DNA of 57,428 nucleotides from Schaalia sp. lx-260 (GTDB lineage Bacteria > Actinomycetota > Actinomycetes > Actinomycetales > Actinomycetaceae), in NCBI RefSeq assembly GCF_021083645.1, contig NZ_JAJNRQ010000007.1:1-57428 (forward strand). Reading direction: 5' to 3'. Positions 17,153 through 25,841 of the stretch are shown here, one piece after another. The notes under the pieces were generated by a model, which saw only the letters and a list, made by a program, of their open reading frames with translations, made no database searches and had not been told where the DNA came from. How positions within the stretch are numbered: the first letter of the stretch is position 1; each line of letters opens with the position of its first letter. The translations under genes were made by a program, and so were the position numbers.

Positions 17153-18913
17153 TTATCGGTAAAGCGGACCGAAAGATTCACATGCGCGGTAGTCGGCACT
17201 TTCAAGATCTGCGGTGCCGTACAGTGACCATGCCTTTGGACGGAAAATACGTTCTTCCGGCACATTGTGCATATTCACAGGAATACGCAACATTGAGGCC
17301 AAAGTGATGAGTTGCCCACCAATATGTCCATAGCTGATGGCACCGTGGTTTGCACCCCAGTTGTTCATCACATCGTAAACGCTTGCAAAAGCGCCTTCAC
17401 CTGTCAGATTTGGAACAAACCAGGTGGTTGGCCATGCGCGGTCGGTGCGGTTTTCGATGATTGTCGATACCTCATCAGGAAGCTCTACTGTCCAGCCTTC
17501 AGCAATCTGAATAACCGGCTTACCGGCAACCAGATTGATGCGGCACATGGTCACAGGCATTTCACCTGAAGTGCGGAAGTGCGTGGAGAAACCTCCACCA
17601 GGGAAGTATTCATACGTGGCCGGATGGAATGTGGTGGCATCCAAAGCAGCCTGCTGGTCTTCAGCTGTCATTTCCCACCAAGGCTTAATGACATGCTCAC
17701 CGTCACGTACAGAACGTCCAGCACCGTCAAGCGTTGTTGAACCTGAGTTGCGTAGATCAAGTAGGCCAACAGCTGCACGGCCTTCGGGTTTCCAGCCGGT
17801 AATACGTTCAATGGATTCTGGGCTCCAGTATGTACGCACGTCAGAGAAGATCTGAGGCGTGTTGGTCAGTAAGTGACCAAAGAGCATGGAAGCACCGTTC
17901 AGTGAGTCATTCTCTGTGGCAAGAATGCATGGCTGACGCTTTCCGGTCCAGTCAAAGTTAGTGTTCAGCAGGGTTTCTAAAACATCGCCATTGGGGAAAT
18001 GGTCAGTCCATTGGCGTTGTCCTTGGAAACCAGCGGCAAGAGCACCGTGCCCTTGCGCTTCTTCGCCCCAGCCAGCTTCAGCGAGCTTGGGGTTACCGCG
18101 CATGAGGTCACGACCGATGAGGGTCATCTTGGTGACGAACTTCCACCATTCTTCGTGGAGTTCAGGATGACGATTGTGCTCGGGGTTGAAGTCTTCACCT
18201 TGTGTCAGGTTTTCACGAATCCACTTGTATGCGACTTCGTATTCTTCTTCGTCGTAGATTTTTTCGTCGATACGGCGGGTAAATTCCGTCATGTCGATGT
18301 ATTCGTTGCGCATACCCAGGTAGGGGCCAAAGAATTCATCTTTTACAACGGATCCTGCGATACCCATAGAGACGGCACCCATTGAAAGGTAGGATTCACC
18401 TTTCATTTGTGCAACGGCAAGTCCAGCGGTTGCGTAGTCAAGGAGTCGTCCTCGTACATCTGCTGGAATGGTTTCGTCGTCGCAGTCTTGAACTTCTTTT
18501 CCGTAGATACCGAAGGCTGGGATTCCCAGTTGTGCGTGTCCGGCCAGAGCAGCAGCAAGGTAGACAGCGCCAGGACGTTCAGTGCCATTAAATCCCCAGA
18601 TTGCGTGAGGCATATTGGCGTCCATGTCAACGGTTTCTGTTCCGTAGCACCAACATGGCGTGACGCTCAGTGTGAGCCCCACATTTTCACGACGGAATTT
18701 AGCGGCGCAATTTTGTGCTTCAACAACGCCACCAATTGTAGTGTCAGCAATGACAACTTCAACAGGTTCACCATCGATGTAGCGAAGATTTTCAGTAAAA
18801 AGTTTAGCGACGCGCTGTGCCATTGCCATTGTCTGGTCTTCAAGGCTTTCGCGTACTCCGCGACGTCGACCGTCAATAGTGGGGCGGATACCGATACGGG
18901 GGTGCTGAGTCAT
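17153..18913 (-). CDS. fucI: L-fucose isomerase
   Basis: This 586-residue protein is a clear FucI: it converts L-fucose to L-fuculose with Mn2+ (D-arabinose is a common side substrate). Length matches the roughly 590 of the family. The near-invariant N-terminus [18 protein letters not shown] is present, followed by the [11 protein letters not shown] and [14 protein letters not shown] segments, the [10 protein letters not shown] region and the ATENDSLNG and FHTG-related metal/substrate regions in the C-terminal half. Metal ligands in the family are a Glu, an Asp and a His; matching Glu and Asp lie in the CILATENDS and central segments. It lies 114 bases after the binding-protein gene with a hairpin between. 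It fixes the substrate of the locus. Confidence 0.96.
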   Translation of the reverse strand: MTQHPRIGIRPTIDGRRRGVRESLEDQTMAMAQRVAKLFTENLRYIDGEPVEVVIADTTIGGVVEAQNCAAKFRRENVGLTLSVTPCWCYGTETVDMDANMPHAIWGFNGTERPGAVYLAAALAGHAQLGIPAFGIYGKEVQDCDDETIPADVRGRLLDYATAGLAVAQMKGESYLSMGAVSMGIAGSVVKDEFFGPYLGMRNEYIDMTEFTRRIDEKIYDEEEYEVAYKWIRENLTQGEDFNPEHNRHPELHEEWWKFVTKMTLIGRDLMRGNPKLAEAGWGEEAQGHGALAAGFQGQRQWTDHFPNGDVLETLLNTNFDWTGKRQPCILATENDSLNGASMLFGHLLTNTPQIFSDVRTYWSPESIERITGWKPEGRAAVGLLDLRNSGSTTLDGAGRSVRDGEHVIKPWWEMTAEDQQAALDATTFHPATYEYFPGGGFSTHFRTSGEMPVTMCRINLVAGKPVIQIAEGWTVELPDEVSTIIENRTDRAWPTTWFVPNLTGEGAFASVYDVMNNWGANHGAISYGHIGGQLITLASMLRIPVNMHNVPEERIFRPKAWSLYGTADLESADYRACESFGPLYR

Positions 18914-18979
18914 ATCCCTTTATTCCTTTATGTGTTTCTGGAGGGGTGAGTTCCCCCTCGGATCCTTATGTGTGGGTGT

Positions 18980-19018
18980 GGAGTAGGGCGAGCAGATTGC
19001 TCGCACTCGCCCTACTCC
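18980..19018 (-). promoter_or_regulatory. hairpin after the binding-protein gene
   Basis: GGAGTAGGGCGAG and CTCGCCCTACTCC form a perfect 13-bp stem with a 13-base loop, 9 bases past the stop of the solute-binding protein. There is no U tract on the minus strand. Such hairpins commonly protect the mRNA of the highly needed binding protein and dampen downstream genes. Confidence 0.65.
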
Positions 19019-19027
19019 GCTTGTACG

Positions 19028-20032
19028 TCACTCGTACAGGTTCGCTTTGATCTTTGAATCGTCGATGTTGGACTTGTCGTACCAAGCGAAGCCGGAGTCG
19101 ATAACCTTTTCAAGCTTCTCGCCCTTGATAGCGGCGATTGCAGCCTTCACGGTTTCGTAACCGATACGCACAGGAGCCTGTGTAACAGCGCCTGCCTGTG
19201 TGCCAGCTTTGATAGCTTCAATCTGAGTCTTGCCGGAGTCGAAACCAACAACTGACAGACCAGCTTTACCAACTTCATTTGCACCCTGAATAGCACCGGT
19301 TGCAGCAGCTTCGTTGGAGCCGTAGATGCCTACGATGTCGTTATTTGCCTGGATAATGGACTTGGTTGTGTTCGCAGCCAGACCAACTTCACCGGCATAT
19401 TGTGGTTCGAGGACCTTGACATTAGGAGCGTTCTTCTTCATGTAGTCCTGGAAGCCTGTGCAACGCTTCTTACCTGTCTCAGAGGTCTGGTCATGGCAAA
19501 CTAAACCAACTGTGCCTTTACCGCCAATCAGTTCAACCATGTGCTTAGCGGCTTCTTGCGCAGCAGCGTAGTTATCTGTCTGGACTGTGGTCAATGGAAT
19601 GTCGGAATCCACACCAGAGTCGAATGCGATAACCGGAATATTGGCAGCCTTGATCTTTTCCAGAACAGGCTGAGCTGCACCTGAGTCCAGAGCGGCGAAG
19701 CCGATAGCGGCAGGCTTAGCATCCAGAGCAGACTTGAGCATGTCAAGCTGCTGTGTCACTTGCTGTTCGTTTTCAGGACCGACAAATACAACCTTGTATC
19801 CGAATTCCTTGCCAGCCTGTTCAGCGCCTTCCTTCACTGCTTGCCAGAAGCGGTGCTGGAAGCCCTTTGACACGAGGTAAATGGTGTCGCCTCCTGCAGG
19901 AGCGGAAGCGGCTGATTGACCCGAGGCAGCAGCATTGCTAGCAGATTGGGCACCGCCATTTGAGCAGGCAGCCAAACCGAGGGCCAAGGTTCCCACCGCG
20001 GCAGCGGCAATAATACGTCCGATGGAGCGCAT
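19028..20032 (-). CDS. sugar-binding lipoprotein of RbsB type
   Basis: The start at 20032 has a GAAAGGAAC ribosome site and opens a lipoprotein signal peptide of 22 residues with lipobox LAAC (Cys23); the frame extends to 20077 without a better signal. The mature part is a periplasmic-binding type 1 fold (Peripla_BP_4), with IPVIAFDSGVDSD, GTVGLVCH and GIYGSNEAAATGA segments typical of ribose/deoxyhexose binders. It hands sugar to the RbsC/RbsA pair encoded just upstream. Given fucI and fucU next to it, L-fucose is the likely ligand; family members also bind ribose or autoinducer-2. Confidence 0.9.
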   Translation of the reverse strand: MRSIGRIIAAAAVGTLALGLAACSNGGAQSASNAAASGQSAASAPAGGDTIYLVSKGFQHRFWQAVKEGAEQAGKEFGYKVVFVGPENEQQVTQQLDMLKSALDAKPAAIGFAALDSGAAQPVLEKIKAANIPVIAFDSGVDSDIPLTTVQTDNYAAAQEAAKHMVELIGGKGTVGLVCHDQTSETGKKRCTGFQDYMKKNAPNVKVLEPQYAGEVGLAANTTKSIIQANNDIVGIYGSNEAAATGAIQGANEVGKAGLSVVGFDSGKTQIEAIKAGTQAGAVTQAPVRIGYETVKAAIAAIKGEKLEKVIDSGFAWYDKSNIDDSKIKANLYE

Positions 20033-20116
20033 TGGTGTTCCTTTCGTGGTGATGACGAAGCGGGTGCTCCGCCACATCTGTGGATGGACACGTAAAGTGC
20101 CCGTGGTGTAAGGGAC

Positions 20117-21121
20117 TCAGACCGAAGCGGCCCGTGCCCGACGGATATTGTCAACGAAGACTGCGAGAAGAACGACGATACCTGTGACGACGAGCTGCCA
20201 TTCTGATGGCACACCCATCATGGTCAAGCCTTTCTTCAGAGTCTCCATGAGGAGGGCACCAATGACAGTGCCGAAAATCGAGGCGCGTCCACCGGCCAGC
20301 GAAGTACCGCCGATAACAACTGCCGCGATGACATTCAGTTCGAATCCGATACCTTCAGCAGGCTGAACGAATCCGAAACGTGCCGAGTACAAAATGGCCC
20401 CGAGAGCCATGAAGATACCTGCAACGGTGTAAATGAGGATCTTCCAGAAGCGAACATTGACACCGGAAAGGCGGGTTGCTTCTTCATTTGAGCCGATAGC
20501 GATTGAATAACGACCTAGAAGGGTTTTGTTCATCAAGAAAGCCGCAACGATAGCAGCAACAATGAAAATTAGAGCCGCGTTCGTGAAGCCAGGAATGAGT
20601 TCACCTGTTGAAAGGGCAATGTAGCCTGGGTTTTTAATGGAAATGGTTTGGGATCCTGACAAAACCAGTGATAAACCACGTGCCACCATCATCATAGCCA
20701 GTGTCGCAATGAACGGCGGTAAGCCAAGGAGCGACACATTCACACCATTAATGAAGCCCATACATGCGCCGACAAGAAGTGTGAGCACTAAGCCGACAAC
20801 CAAAGGGAGACCAAATTTTCCTGCATCTTCGGAGAGGAAGAAGCCCGCAGAAACTGCTACGAAAGTCATACCTGTACCAACTGACAGGTCGATACCTGAG
20901 GTGGCAATGATGAAAGTAGCACCGAGAGCCATCACACCCATAAACGCTGCTTGAAGCAGGATATCCATGAAGATGCCAAATTGTGCGAAGTTGGGTGCCG
21001 CAAACATGAAGTACAGGTACACCACAACCAGAGCGAGCATCACGAAGATTAACTGCATCTGGGATTTAATGGCGGCGATCACAGGGTTTTGAGGGGCCGC
21101 CTTAGCTGCTGCCTTAGTCAC
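20117..21121 (-). CDS. sugar ABC permease, RbsC type
   Basis: This 334-residue polytopic protein of the BPD_transp_2 (RbsC) family has eight to ten hydrophobic helices. The conserved TSGIDLSVG segment follows the second or third helix and the cytoplasmic GSNEEATRLSGVN loop that contacts the ATPase is present, followed by AAVVIGGTSLAGGRASIFGT. The reading frame begins inside the ATPase stop (4-base overlap) and the binding-protein gene follows 84 bases later. It forms the membrane channel, presumably as a homodimer, of the L-fucose importer. Confidence 0.92.
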   Translation of the reverse strand: MTKAAAKAAPQNPVIAAIKSQMQLIFVMLALVVVYLYFMFAAPNFAQFGIFMDILLQAAFMGVMALGATFIIATSGIDLSVGTGMTFVAVSAGFFLSEDAGKFGLPLVVGLVLTLLVGACMGFINGVNVSLLGLPPFIATLAMMMVARGLSLVLSGSQTISIKNPGYIALSTGELIPGFTNAALIFIVAAIVAAFLMNKTLLGRYSIAIGSNEEATRLSGVNVRFWKILIYTVAGIFMALGAILYSARFGFVQPAEGIGFELNVIAAVVIGGTSLAGGRASIFGTVIGALLMETLKKGLTMMGVPSEWQLVVTGIVVLLAVFVDNIRRARAASV

Positions 21122-22635
21122 GCGACTTCTCCATTCGCTTCAGTCTGGCCGACAGTGGCCAGTTCCATGATGTTTTCCTGAGTGGCTTCCTCATTGGTGA
21201 GGGTGCCGATAATGCGACCGTGAGCCATCACGGCAATTCGGTGCGAGAGACGAAGAACTTCCGGTAGTTCAGAGGAAATCACAATGATAGCTTTCCCTTG
21301 TGCCGCGAGTTCCTCTAAAAGTTCGTAGATTTCTTCTTTTGCGCCAACGTCAATACCGCGAGTCGGTTCATCGAAAATAAGAACTTCACTGTCACGGATC
21401 AACCACTTGGCGATAATGACTTTTTGCTGGTTACCACCGGACAAATTACGCAGAAGCTGATTGACCGATGGTGTACGAGTCCGCAATTTATCAACGTATT
21501 CTTCGGCTTCACGAGCGATCTTACGTCCTTGCAGAACCGAAGCGACAGAGAAAGTCTCCATCGACGTTAATACTGAGTTGAATTTAATGTCTTGTTCTAA
21601 GAGAAGACCATAACGTTTGCGGTCTTCTGAAAGGTAACCAATACCCGCACGTACAGCATCACGCGCACTGTGGATAGAGGTTTTACGACCATTAATTTCA
21701 ATGTCGCCGCTGACTCGATGGTCAGCTCCGAATACGCAACGCGCGACCTCTGTACGTCCAGCCCCCATCAGGCCAGCAAAACCAAAGATCTCGCCTTTGC
21801 GCACCTCAAAAGAAATGTCTTTCAAAAGTTTACGAGTGGATAAATCGCTCACACGAAGAACCACTTCATCGCTCACTGGGGAAGTTTTCGGCCGAGCATC
21901 CGCAGGAACTTCACGTCCCACCATGAGCGAAATGACCTCACGCATTTCGGTTTCTTTGGTGTTGACAGTTCCAACATACTCACCGTCACGCAACACAGAT
22001 ACACGGTCTGTGATTTCTTCGATTTCCGGCATACGGTGAGAAATGTAAATAAGGCCTGTTTCAGGTGTAACGAAATTACGGATCAGTCCAAATAGGGTCT
22101 CTGTTTCACGTGTCGTCAAAGCAGCAGTTGGCTCGTCCATCACAAGAATACGAGAATCAAATGACAGTGCTCGCGCAATTTCAACCATCTGTAAACGAGC
22201 CACCGGCAGGTCACGACAGTAGGCGGTGGGGTCGATATCCATGTTGAGCCTAGCAAAAAGCTCACGTGCAGATTTCACAAGTTTCGCATCACTGATAAAC
22301 GAACCCGTATGTGACCCTGGGCGTCCAATGTAGAGGTTTTGGGCAACAGTGAGGTCAGGAATAATATTCAGTTCCTGATGGATAATGCTCAGGCCTAAGT
22401 CACGCGCATGATTGGGGTTTTGAACCTGAACTTGCTCTCCATTTAGCCAAATTTCACCCCCCGCATCGGCTGTGTAAATACCCGTGAGGATCTTCATGAG
22501 AGTCGATTTTCCTGCGCCATTTTCGCCGCAAAGCCCAAGGACTTCACCGGCACGAAGATTGATATTCACATTCGACAGCGCTTTGACCCCAGGGAAGGTC
22601 TTGGAGATCCCCTTTAGCTCAAGCAAGTTTGTCAC
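21118..22635 (-). CDS. sugar ABC ATPase with two nucleotide-binding domains, RbsA type
   Basis: This 505-residue ATPase of the RbsA/MglA group carries two fused ABC domains. The first has an intact Walker A (GENGAGKST, about 38-46), an RDLPVARLQMVEIARAL signature region and Walker B VMDEPTAAL. The second has LSGGNQQK and IFDEPTRG, but its Walker A position (GLMGAGRTE) is degenerate, as usual for the family. It starts with GTG preceded by AAGGGG. It is the first gene of the operon and lies just downstream of two palindromes (22657-22674, 22692-22707). It drives uptake of the sugar delivered by the lipoprotein encoded at 19028-20032. Confidence 0.93.
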   Translation of the reverse strand: MTNLLELKGISKTFPGVKALSNVNINLRAGEVLGLCGENGAGKSTLMKILTGIYTADAGGEIWLNGEQVQVQNPNHARDLGLSIIHQELNIIPDLTVAQNLYIGRPGSHTGSFISDAKLVKSARELFARLNMDIDPTAYCRDLPVARLQMVEIARALSFDSRILVMDEPTAALTTRETETLFGLIRNFVTPETGLIYISHRMPEIEEITDRVSVLRDGEYVGTVNTKETEMREVISLMVGREVPADARPKTSPVSDEVVLRVSDLSTRKLLKDISFEVRKGEIFGFAGLMGAGRTEVARCVFGADHRVSGDIEINGRKTSIHSARDAVRAGIGYLSEDRKRYGLLLEQDIKFNSVLTSMETFSVASVLQGRKIAREAEEYVDKLRTRTPSVNQLLRNLSGGNQQKVIIAKWLIRDSEVLIFDEPTRGIDVGAKEEIYELLEELAAQGKAIIVISSELPEVLRLSHRIAVMAHGRIIGTLTNEEATQENIMELATVGQTEANGEVA

Positions 22636-22656
22636 TATCTCACCCCTTGATATACA

Positions 22657-22674
22657 AGGTACAGCCCTGTACCT
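22657..22674. promoter_or_regulatory. 18-bp palindrome before the ABC operon
   Basis: AGGTACAG and CTGTACCT form perfect arms around CC, 22 bases before the GTG start of the ATPase gene. It lies close enough to the ribosome site to be an operator in the leader or an RNA hairpin. It differs from the LacI-type site 18 bases further upstream and may bind a second regulator. Confidence 0.5.
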
Positions 22675-22691
22675 ACGTCCTCACAAAGTCA

Positions 22692-22707
22692 TCGTTAGCG
22701 CTAACGA
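22692..22707. promoter_or_regulatory. LacI-family operator TCGTTAGCGCTAACGA
   Basis: This is a perfect 16-bp palindrome with the central CG and TTAGCGCTAA core typical of LacI/GalR-family operators, 57 bases before the start of the first transporter gene. The LacI-type gene at 14453-15445 in the same operon is the obvious candidate binder. No second copy was noticed elsewhere in the window. Confidence 0.8.
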
Positions 22708-23142
22708 AATCGAGGCGCTATCGCTCCTTTGCGACTATGAGATAACCGTAGCGCATGTCAAAGCAACAGCCAAACTGAAGAAGCCAACTGTTGCGCAATC
22801 GTTATCTAAATCATAAATTTCCTCATTTCACCAAAGTGCCCAAAATGCCTGTTTTTCTGCGGTTTTCAAGGAAAAATATGCCCTCATACAGGGCAAGACG
22901 ACAGCAAAAATCTTCCTCAAAATTTCAACAGGAACAACAATCTTCTCCTTCGCCTACACAAAAAACTTCACCTGCACCCGCAGATTTTTTCACTCTTTTT
23001 CCGGTAACGTTCACATTCACAGCATTTCAAGACTTTTCAAGGATTCTCCCTACAGTTTTCCCCACAAAACACCATTGCATATGCAACCTTCTGGCGAACA
23101 CAGTAAGCTTCAACACAAAAACTATCCAGTAAACGAGGAACC
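22708..23142. other. intergenic region between divergent fucose operon and deoD
   Basis: About 435 bases without a convincing gene; short frames on both strands have no family resemblance or ribosome site. The left part should contain the promoter of the minus-strand ABC operon and the right part that of deoD. The middle is A+C-rich on the plus strand. I found no further clear operator. Confidence 0.5.
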
Positions 23143-23871
23143 ATGCCCACACCACATATTCGCGCACATTCTGGCGACTTTGCCCCAGCAGTCCTCATGC
23201 CCGGCGACCCAAAACGGGCAGAACGAATTGCCACCCTCATCCTTGAAAACCCCCGACTCGTCACAGACATTCGAGGAATGCTTGGTTTCACTGGCACAGT
23301 AAACGGACACCCCCTGAGCATCATGGGGTCAGGAATGGGCCAACCTTCTGCCTCCATTTACGCCACAGAACTTTTTTCACACTACGACGTACAACGCATT
23401 ATCCGCATCGGCACAGCAGGCGGCATTTCACCGAATGTCGCTGTCGGTGACGTTGTCATCGCCACAGGCGCACATACAGACTCTGCCATGAACCAGCTAC
23501 GTATTCCCGGAGTCAATTTTTCCGCTGTCGCTGACTTCCACCTCGCTCAAGCCGCATGGGAAGAAAGCCAACGAGCCGCCGCGAACGGGCAGCTCGACGG
23601 TAAAGTACACGCCGGAACAATCATTTCCCGCGACCACTTCTACTTCACCCCTGAAGGACAAACAGAAAAACTCGCCGCACACGGTGTTCTTGCCGTTGAA
23701 ATGGAAGCAGCAGCGCTCTACGGAATAGCAGCCCACCACGGCACACAAGCCCTAGCGATACTCACCGTATCCGACCATCTCCTCGATCACTCATCCGACA
23801 TGAGCGCGCAGGAACGCGAAACACGTTTCCAATCAGCCCTGAAACTCGCAGTTGCAGCAGCTTTGTCATGA
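23143..23871 (+). CDS. deoD: purine-nucleoside phosphorylase, DeoD type
   Basis: This 242-residue protein is a hexameric-type PNP that phosphorolyses purine (deoxy)nucleosides to base and (deoxy)ribose-1-phosphate in the cytosol. Hallmarks are MPGDPKRAERIA (19-30), the SIMGSGMGQPSASIYATEL segment, IRIGTAGGI, VEMEAAALYG and a late TVSDHLL with the catalytic Asp. The family consensus at this late site is normally VSDHI; the residue is retained. The ATG follows GAGGAACC. It is transcribed divergently from the fucose operon and followed by two hairpins, so probably monocistronic. Confidence 0.95.
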   Translation: MPTPHIRAHSGDFAPAVLMPGDPKRAERIATLILENPRLVTDIRGMLGFTGTVNGHPLSIMGSGMGQPSASIYATELFSHYDVQRIIRIGTAGGISPNVAVGDVVIATGAHTDSAMNQLRIPGVNFSAVADFHLAQAAWEESQRAAANGQLDGKVHAGTIISRDHFYFTPEGQTEKLAAHGVLAVEMEAAALYGIAAHHGTQALAILTVSDHLLDHSSDMSAQERETRFQSALKLAVAAALS

Positions 23872-23888
23872 AATACTCATACCTAATA

Positions 23889-23980
23889 CATTTGGCCTGC
23901 CCACGTATATAGGCAAGCCAAATGACGAAAAAGGGACAACCTTAACCTAGACTGGCCTCTCCACATGCGCGGGGAGGCCA
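23889..23980 (+). terminator. two hairpins after deoD
   Basis: CATTTGGC...GCCAAATG at 23889-23924 with inner TGCC/GGCA forms one stem. TGGCCTCTCC at 23953-23962 with GGGGAGGCCA at 23971-23980 forms a second, followed on the plus side by ATCCTTTTAT. They separate the convergent deoD and glycosyltransferase genes and may act on both strands. Confidence 0.7.
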
Positions 23981-23989
23981 ATCCTTTTA

Positions 23990-24784
23990 TCACGAAGCGT
24001 TACTATCTTGACCTTTCGCGTAAGCCACATTAATTATTCGCGCCAAAGGCTCAGGCCAGAATTTCTTCAGCATTGCTAAATCCTCAGCTCGGCGACTCTG
24101 ATCCTGAATCAACTTACTGGTTTCTGAATCCTCATGAATACGATGAAGCATAAGCACCTGCGGGTTATACACAAAACTCCCATCAAGACGCGATAGGTAC
24201 TCCCACGCTTGCCAATCCAAGTTCGAACGGAAATCAGAACGGAAAAGAGGCTGCTCAAACACACTTGTCACAAGTGTCACCGAAGGACAACAAATAGAAC
24301 AGCCCAACGATAAAGCCCGCCGCCGAACACCCTTACGTGCAGCATGTGCAGGATTCTTCAGCCCACGCAGTAAAAAGCGTTTCACACGTAAAAGCCTGTT
24401 ATCTAAAACTTCATGCCCTTCACGTAGCTCCCCATAATCCGTGAAATACAACAGAGGCTGTTCTGCCTGGTTCAGCATACGTAACGCTTCTTCAGCGTAA
24501 TGTGGTCGGTACACATCATCTTGATGAGCAATTGTCACCAAAGGTGTTCCAGCTGTACGCACCGCAAAATTCCAGTCACCTGCAATCCCAGCTTCACCCT
24601 CATTCACCACCACAGGGCAAGCAAACTGCGCGCAGACCGACTCAATGTACTGCGAAGGAGTCGATGTCACCACAACAATATTCGTACCGACAGTTTGCGC
24701 ACGTAAGGACTGAATACATTCACCAAGAAACGGACTTTCACCATAAGCACAGACAGCAAATGTGTGGTCAGCAGGAAGAAACAT
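23990..24784 (-). CDS. glycosyltransferase family 2
   Basis: This 264-residue cytosolic or membrane-associated GT-A transferase has the N-terminal FAVCAYGESPFLGECIQSL segment typical of family 2, then VTIAHQDDVYRPHYAEEAL, whose QDD is the DxD-like nucleotide-sugar/metal motif, and a C-terminal HRIHEDSETSK segment. It has no membrane helix. It is the only minus-strand gene between deoD and the LicD/flippase pair, but its position next to licD, flippase and AEP genes suggests it adds a sugar to the same surface glycan. Donor and acceptor are not readable from sequence. Confidence 0.82.
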   Translation of the reverse strand: MFLPADHTFAVCAYGESPFLGECIQSLRAQTVGTNIVVVTSTPSQYIESVCAQFACPVVVNEGEAGIAGDWNFAVRTAGTPLVTIAHQDDVYRPHYAEEALRMLNQAEQPLLYFTDYGELREGHEVLDNRLLRVKRFLLRGLKNPAHAARKGVRRRALSLGCSICCPSVTLVTSVFEQPLFRSDFRSNLDWQAWEYLSRLDGSFVYNPQVLMLHRIHEDSETSKLIQDQSRRAEDLAMLKKFWPEPLARIINVAYAKGQDSNAS

Positions 24785-24974
24785 ATTTCACGTCCAAAAC
24801 TATCGGGGATTTCAGAAACTACTACCTCTAGCATAAGGTGTACACCGACCCTTACGCGATAAACTAAGGTGCGCACGGATCGCTGATTAAAAAGCGGGTA
24901 ACCGAACGCCCTAACTCCGACACATTCTTATCAAGGATGTCCATATACATCAGATCACAAGTGAGGCACTACAG

Positions 24975-25841
24975 ATGGCGTACAAACAGTATGATGACCC
25001 TGCCGTCCTGCGTAAATTACAAGTCGTCTCTACTTTGATCCTTGAAGAATTCGATCGTGTATGCGCCCAGCTTCACATCCCCTATTTTTCCTATGCTGGA
25101 ACAGCAATTGGGGCTATCCGTCACAACGGTTTTATTCCGTGGGATGATGATATTGATGTCGCATTATTTCGTGAGGATTTTGAACGTTTCCTCCGTGAAG
25201 CTCCCGCGGCCCTTGGGGACGCTTTCGAGCTGATTGACTGGCACACTGACCCGCATTTCCCCGCATGCAACGCAACACTCGCGCTCAAAGGAACATACTG
25301 TGTTCCCGACGAATTTATGAAATGTCGCTTCCAATACCCCATCAGCATCGGCATTTACGCACTCGATCAAGTCCCCCGCGACCCCAAGGCCTACCGTAAA
25401 CAAGCTCGCCGCACATGGTTATGGGGGCGTTTATCTTTCCTACGAGCCACCCCGCACCCGCACCTGTCCTTACAAGGCCCACAATTAGTCGCGGTCCGCT
25501 CTGCATGTTTTATCGCACACTGGCTCATGAAACTCACAGGATTCTCCCCTGCGTTCATTCATCAACACTGGGAAAAAGCTGCACGCATGGCTGAACATGA
25601 CACAGCCGACGAAAAAACACTGTACGCGGATTACACTGACATGAACCCTTTAGCATGGGCTGTCACCAAAGCGGAAGTATTCCCCCTGATTGAACACACT
25701 TTTGAAAATATCACCGTGAAACTCCCCCACGCATACGACACGATATTGCGACGCGGCTACGGCGATTACATGCAGCTTCCCCCCGAGGACAACCGTAAAA
25801 ATCACCATCCTGGTCGTCTTGACTTCGGGGATTACGCATGA
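24975..25841 (+). CDS. LicD-family phosphotransferase (first copy)
   Basis: This 288-residue LicD protein belongs to the nucleotidyltransferase-like family that transfers phosphocholine, or other phospho/phosphono-alcohol groups, from a CDP/CMP carrier to glycans. It has the diagnostic YAGTAIGAIRHNGFIPWDDDIDVALFR-type segment near 37-63 (the DDDID metal site) and the C-terminal YGDYMQLPPEDNRKNHHP signature. The start ATG has a GTGAGG site. Its last codons overlap the flippase start by 4 bases (ATGA), so the two are coupled. Since the neighbouring genes make AEP rather than choline, the transferred group is probably 2-aminoethylphosphonate. Confidence 0.9.
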   Translation: MAYKQYDDPAVLRKLQVVSTLILEEFDRVCAQLHIPYFSYAGTAIGAIRHNGFIPWDDDIDVALFREDFERFLREAPAALGDAFELIDWHTDPHFPACNATLALKGTYCVPDEFMKCRFQYPISIGIYALDQVPRDPKAYRKQARRTWLWGRLSFLRATPHPHLSLQGPQLVAVRSACFIAHWLMKLTGFSPAFIHQHWEKAARMAEHDTADEKTLYADYTDMNPLAWAVTKAEVFPLIEHTFENITVKLPHAYDTILRRGYGDYMQLPPEDNRKNHHPGRLDFGDYA

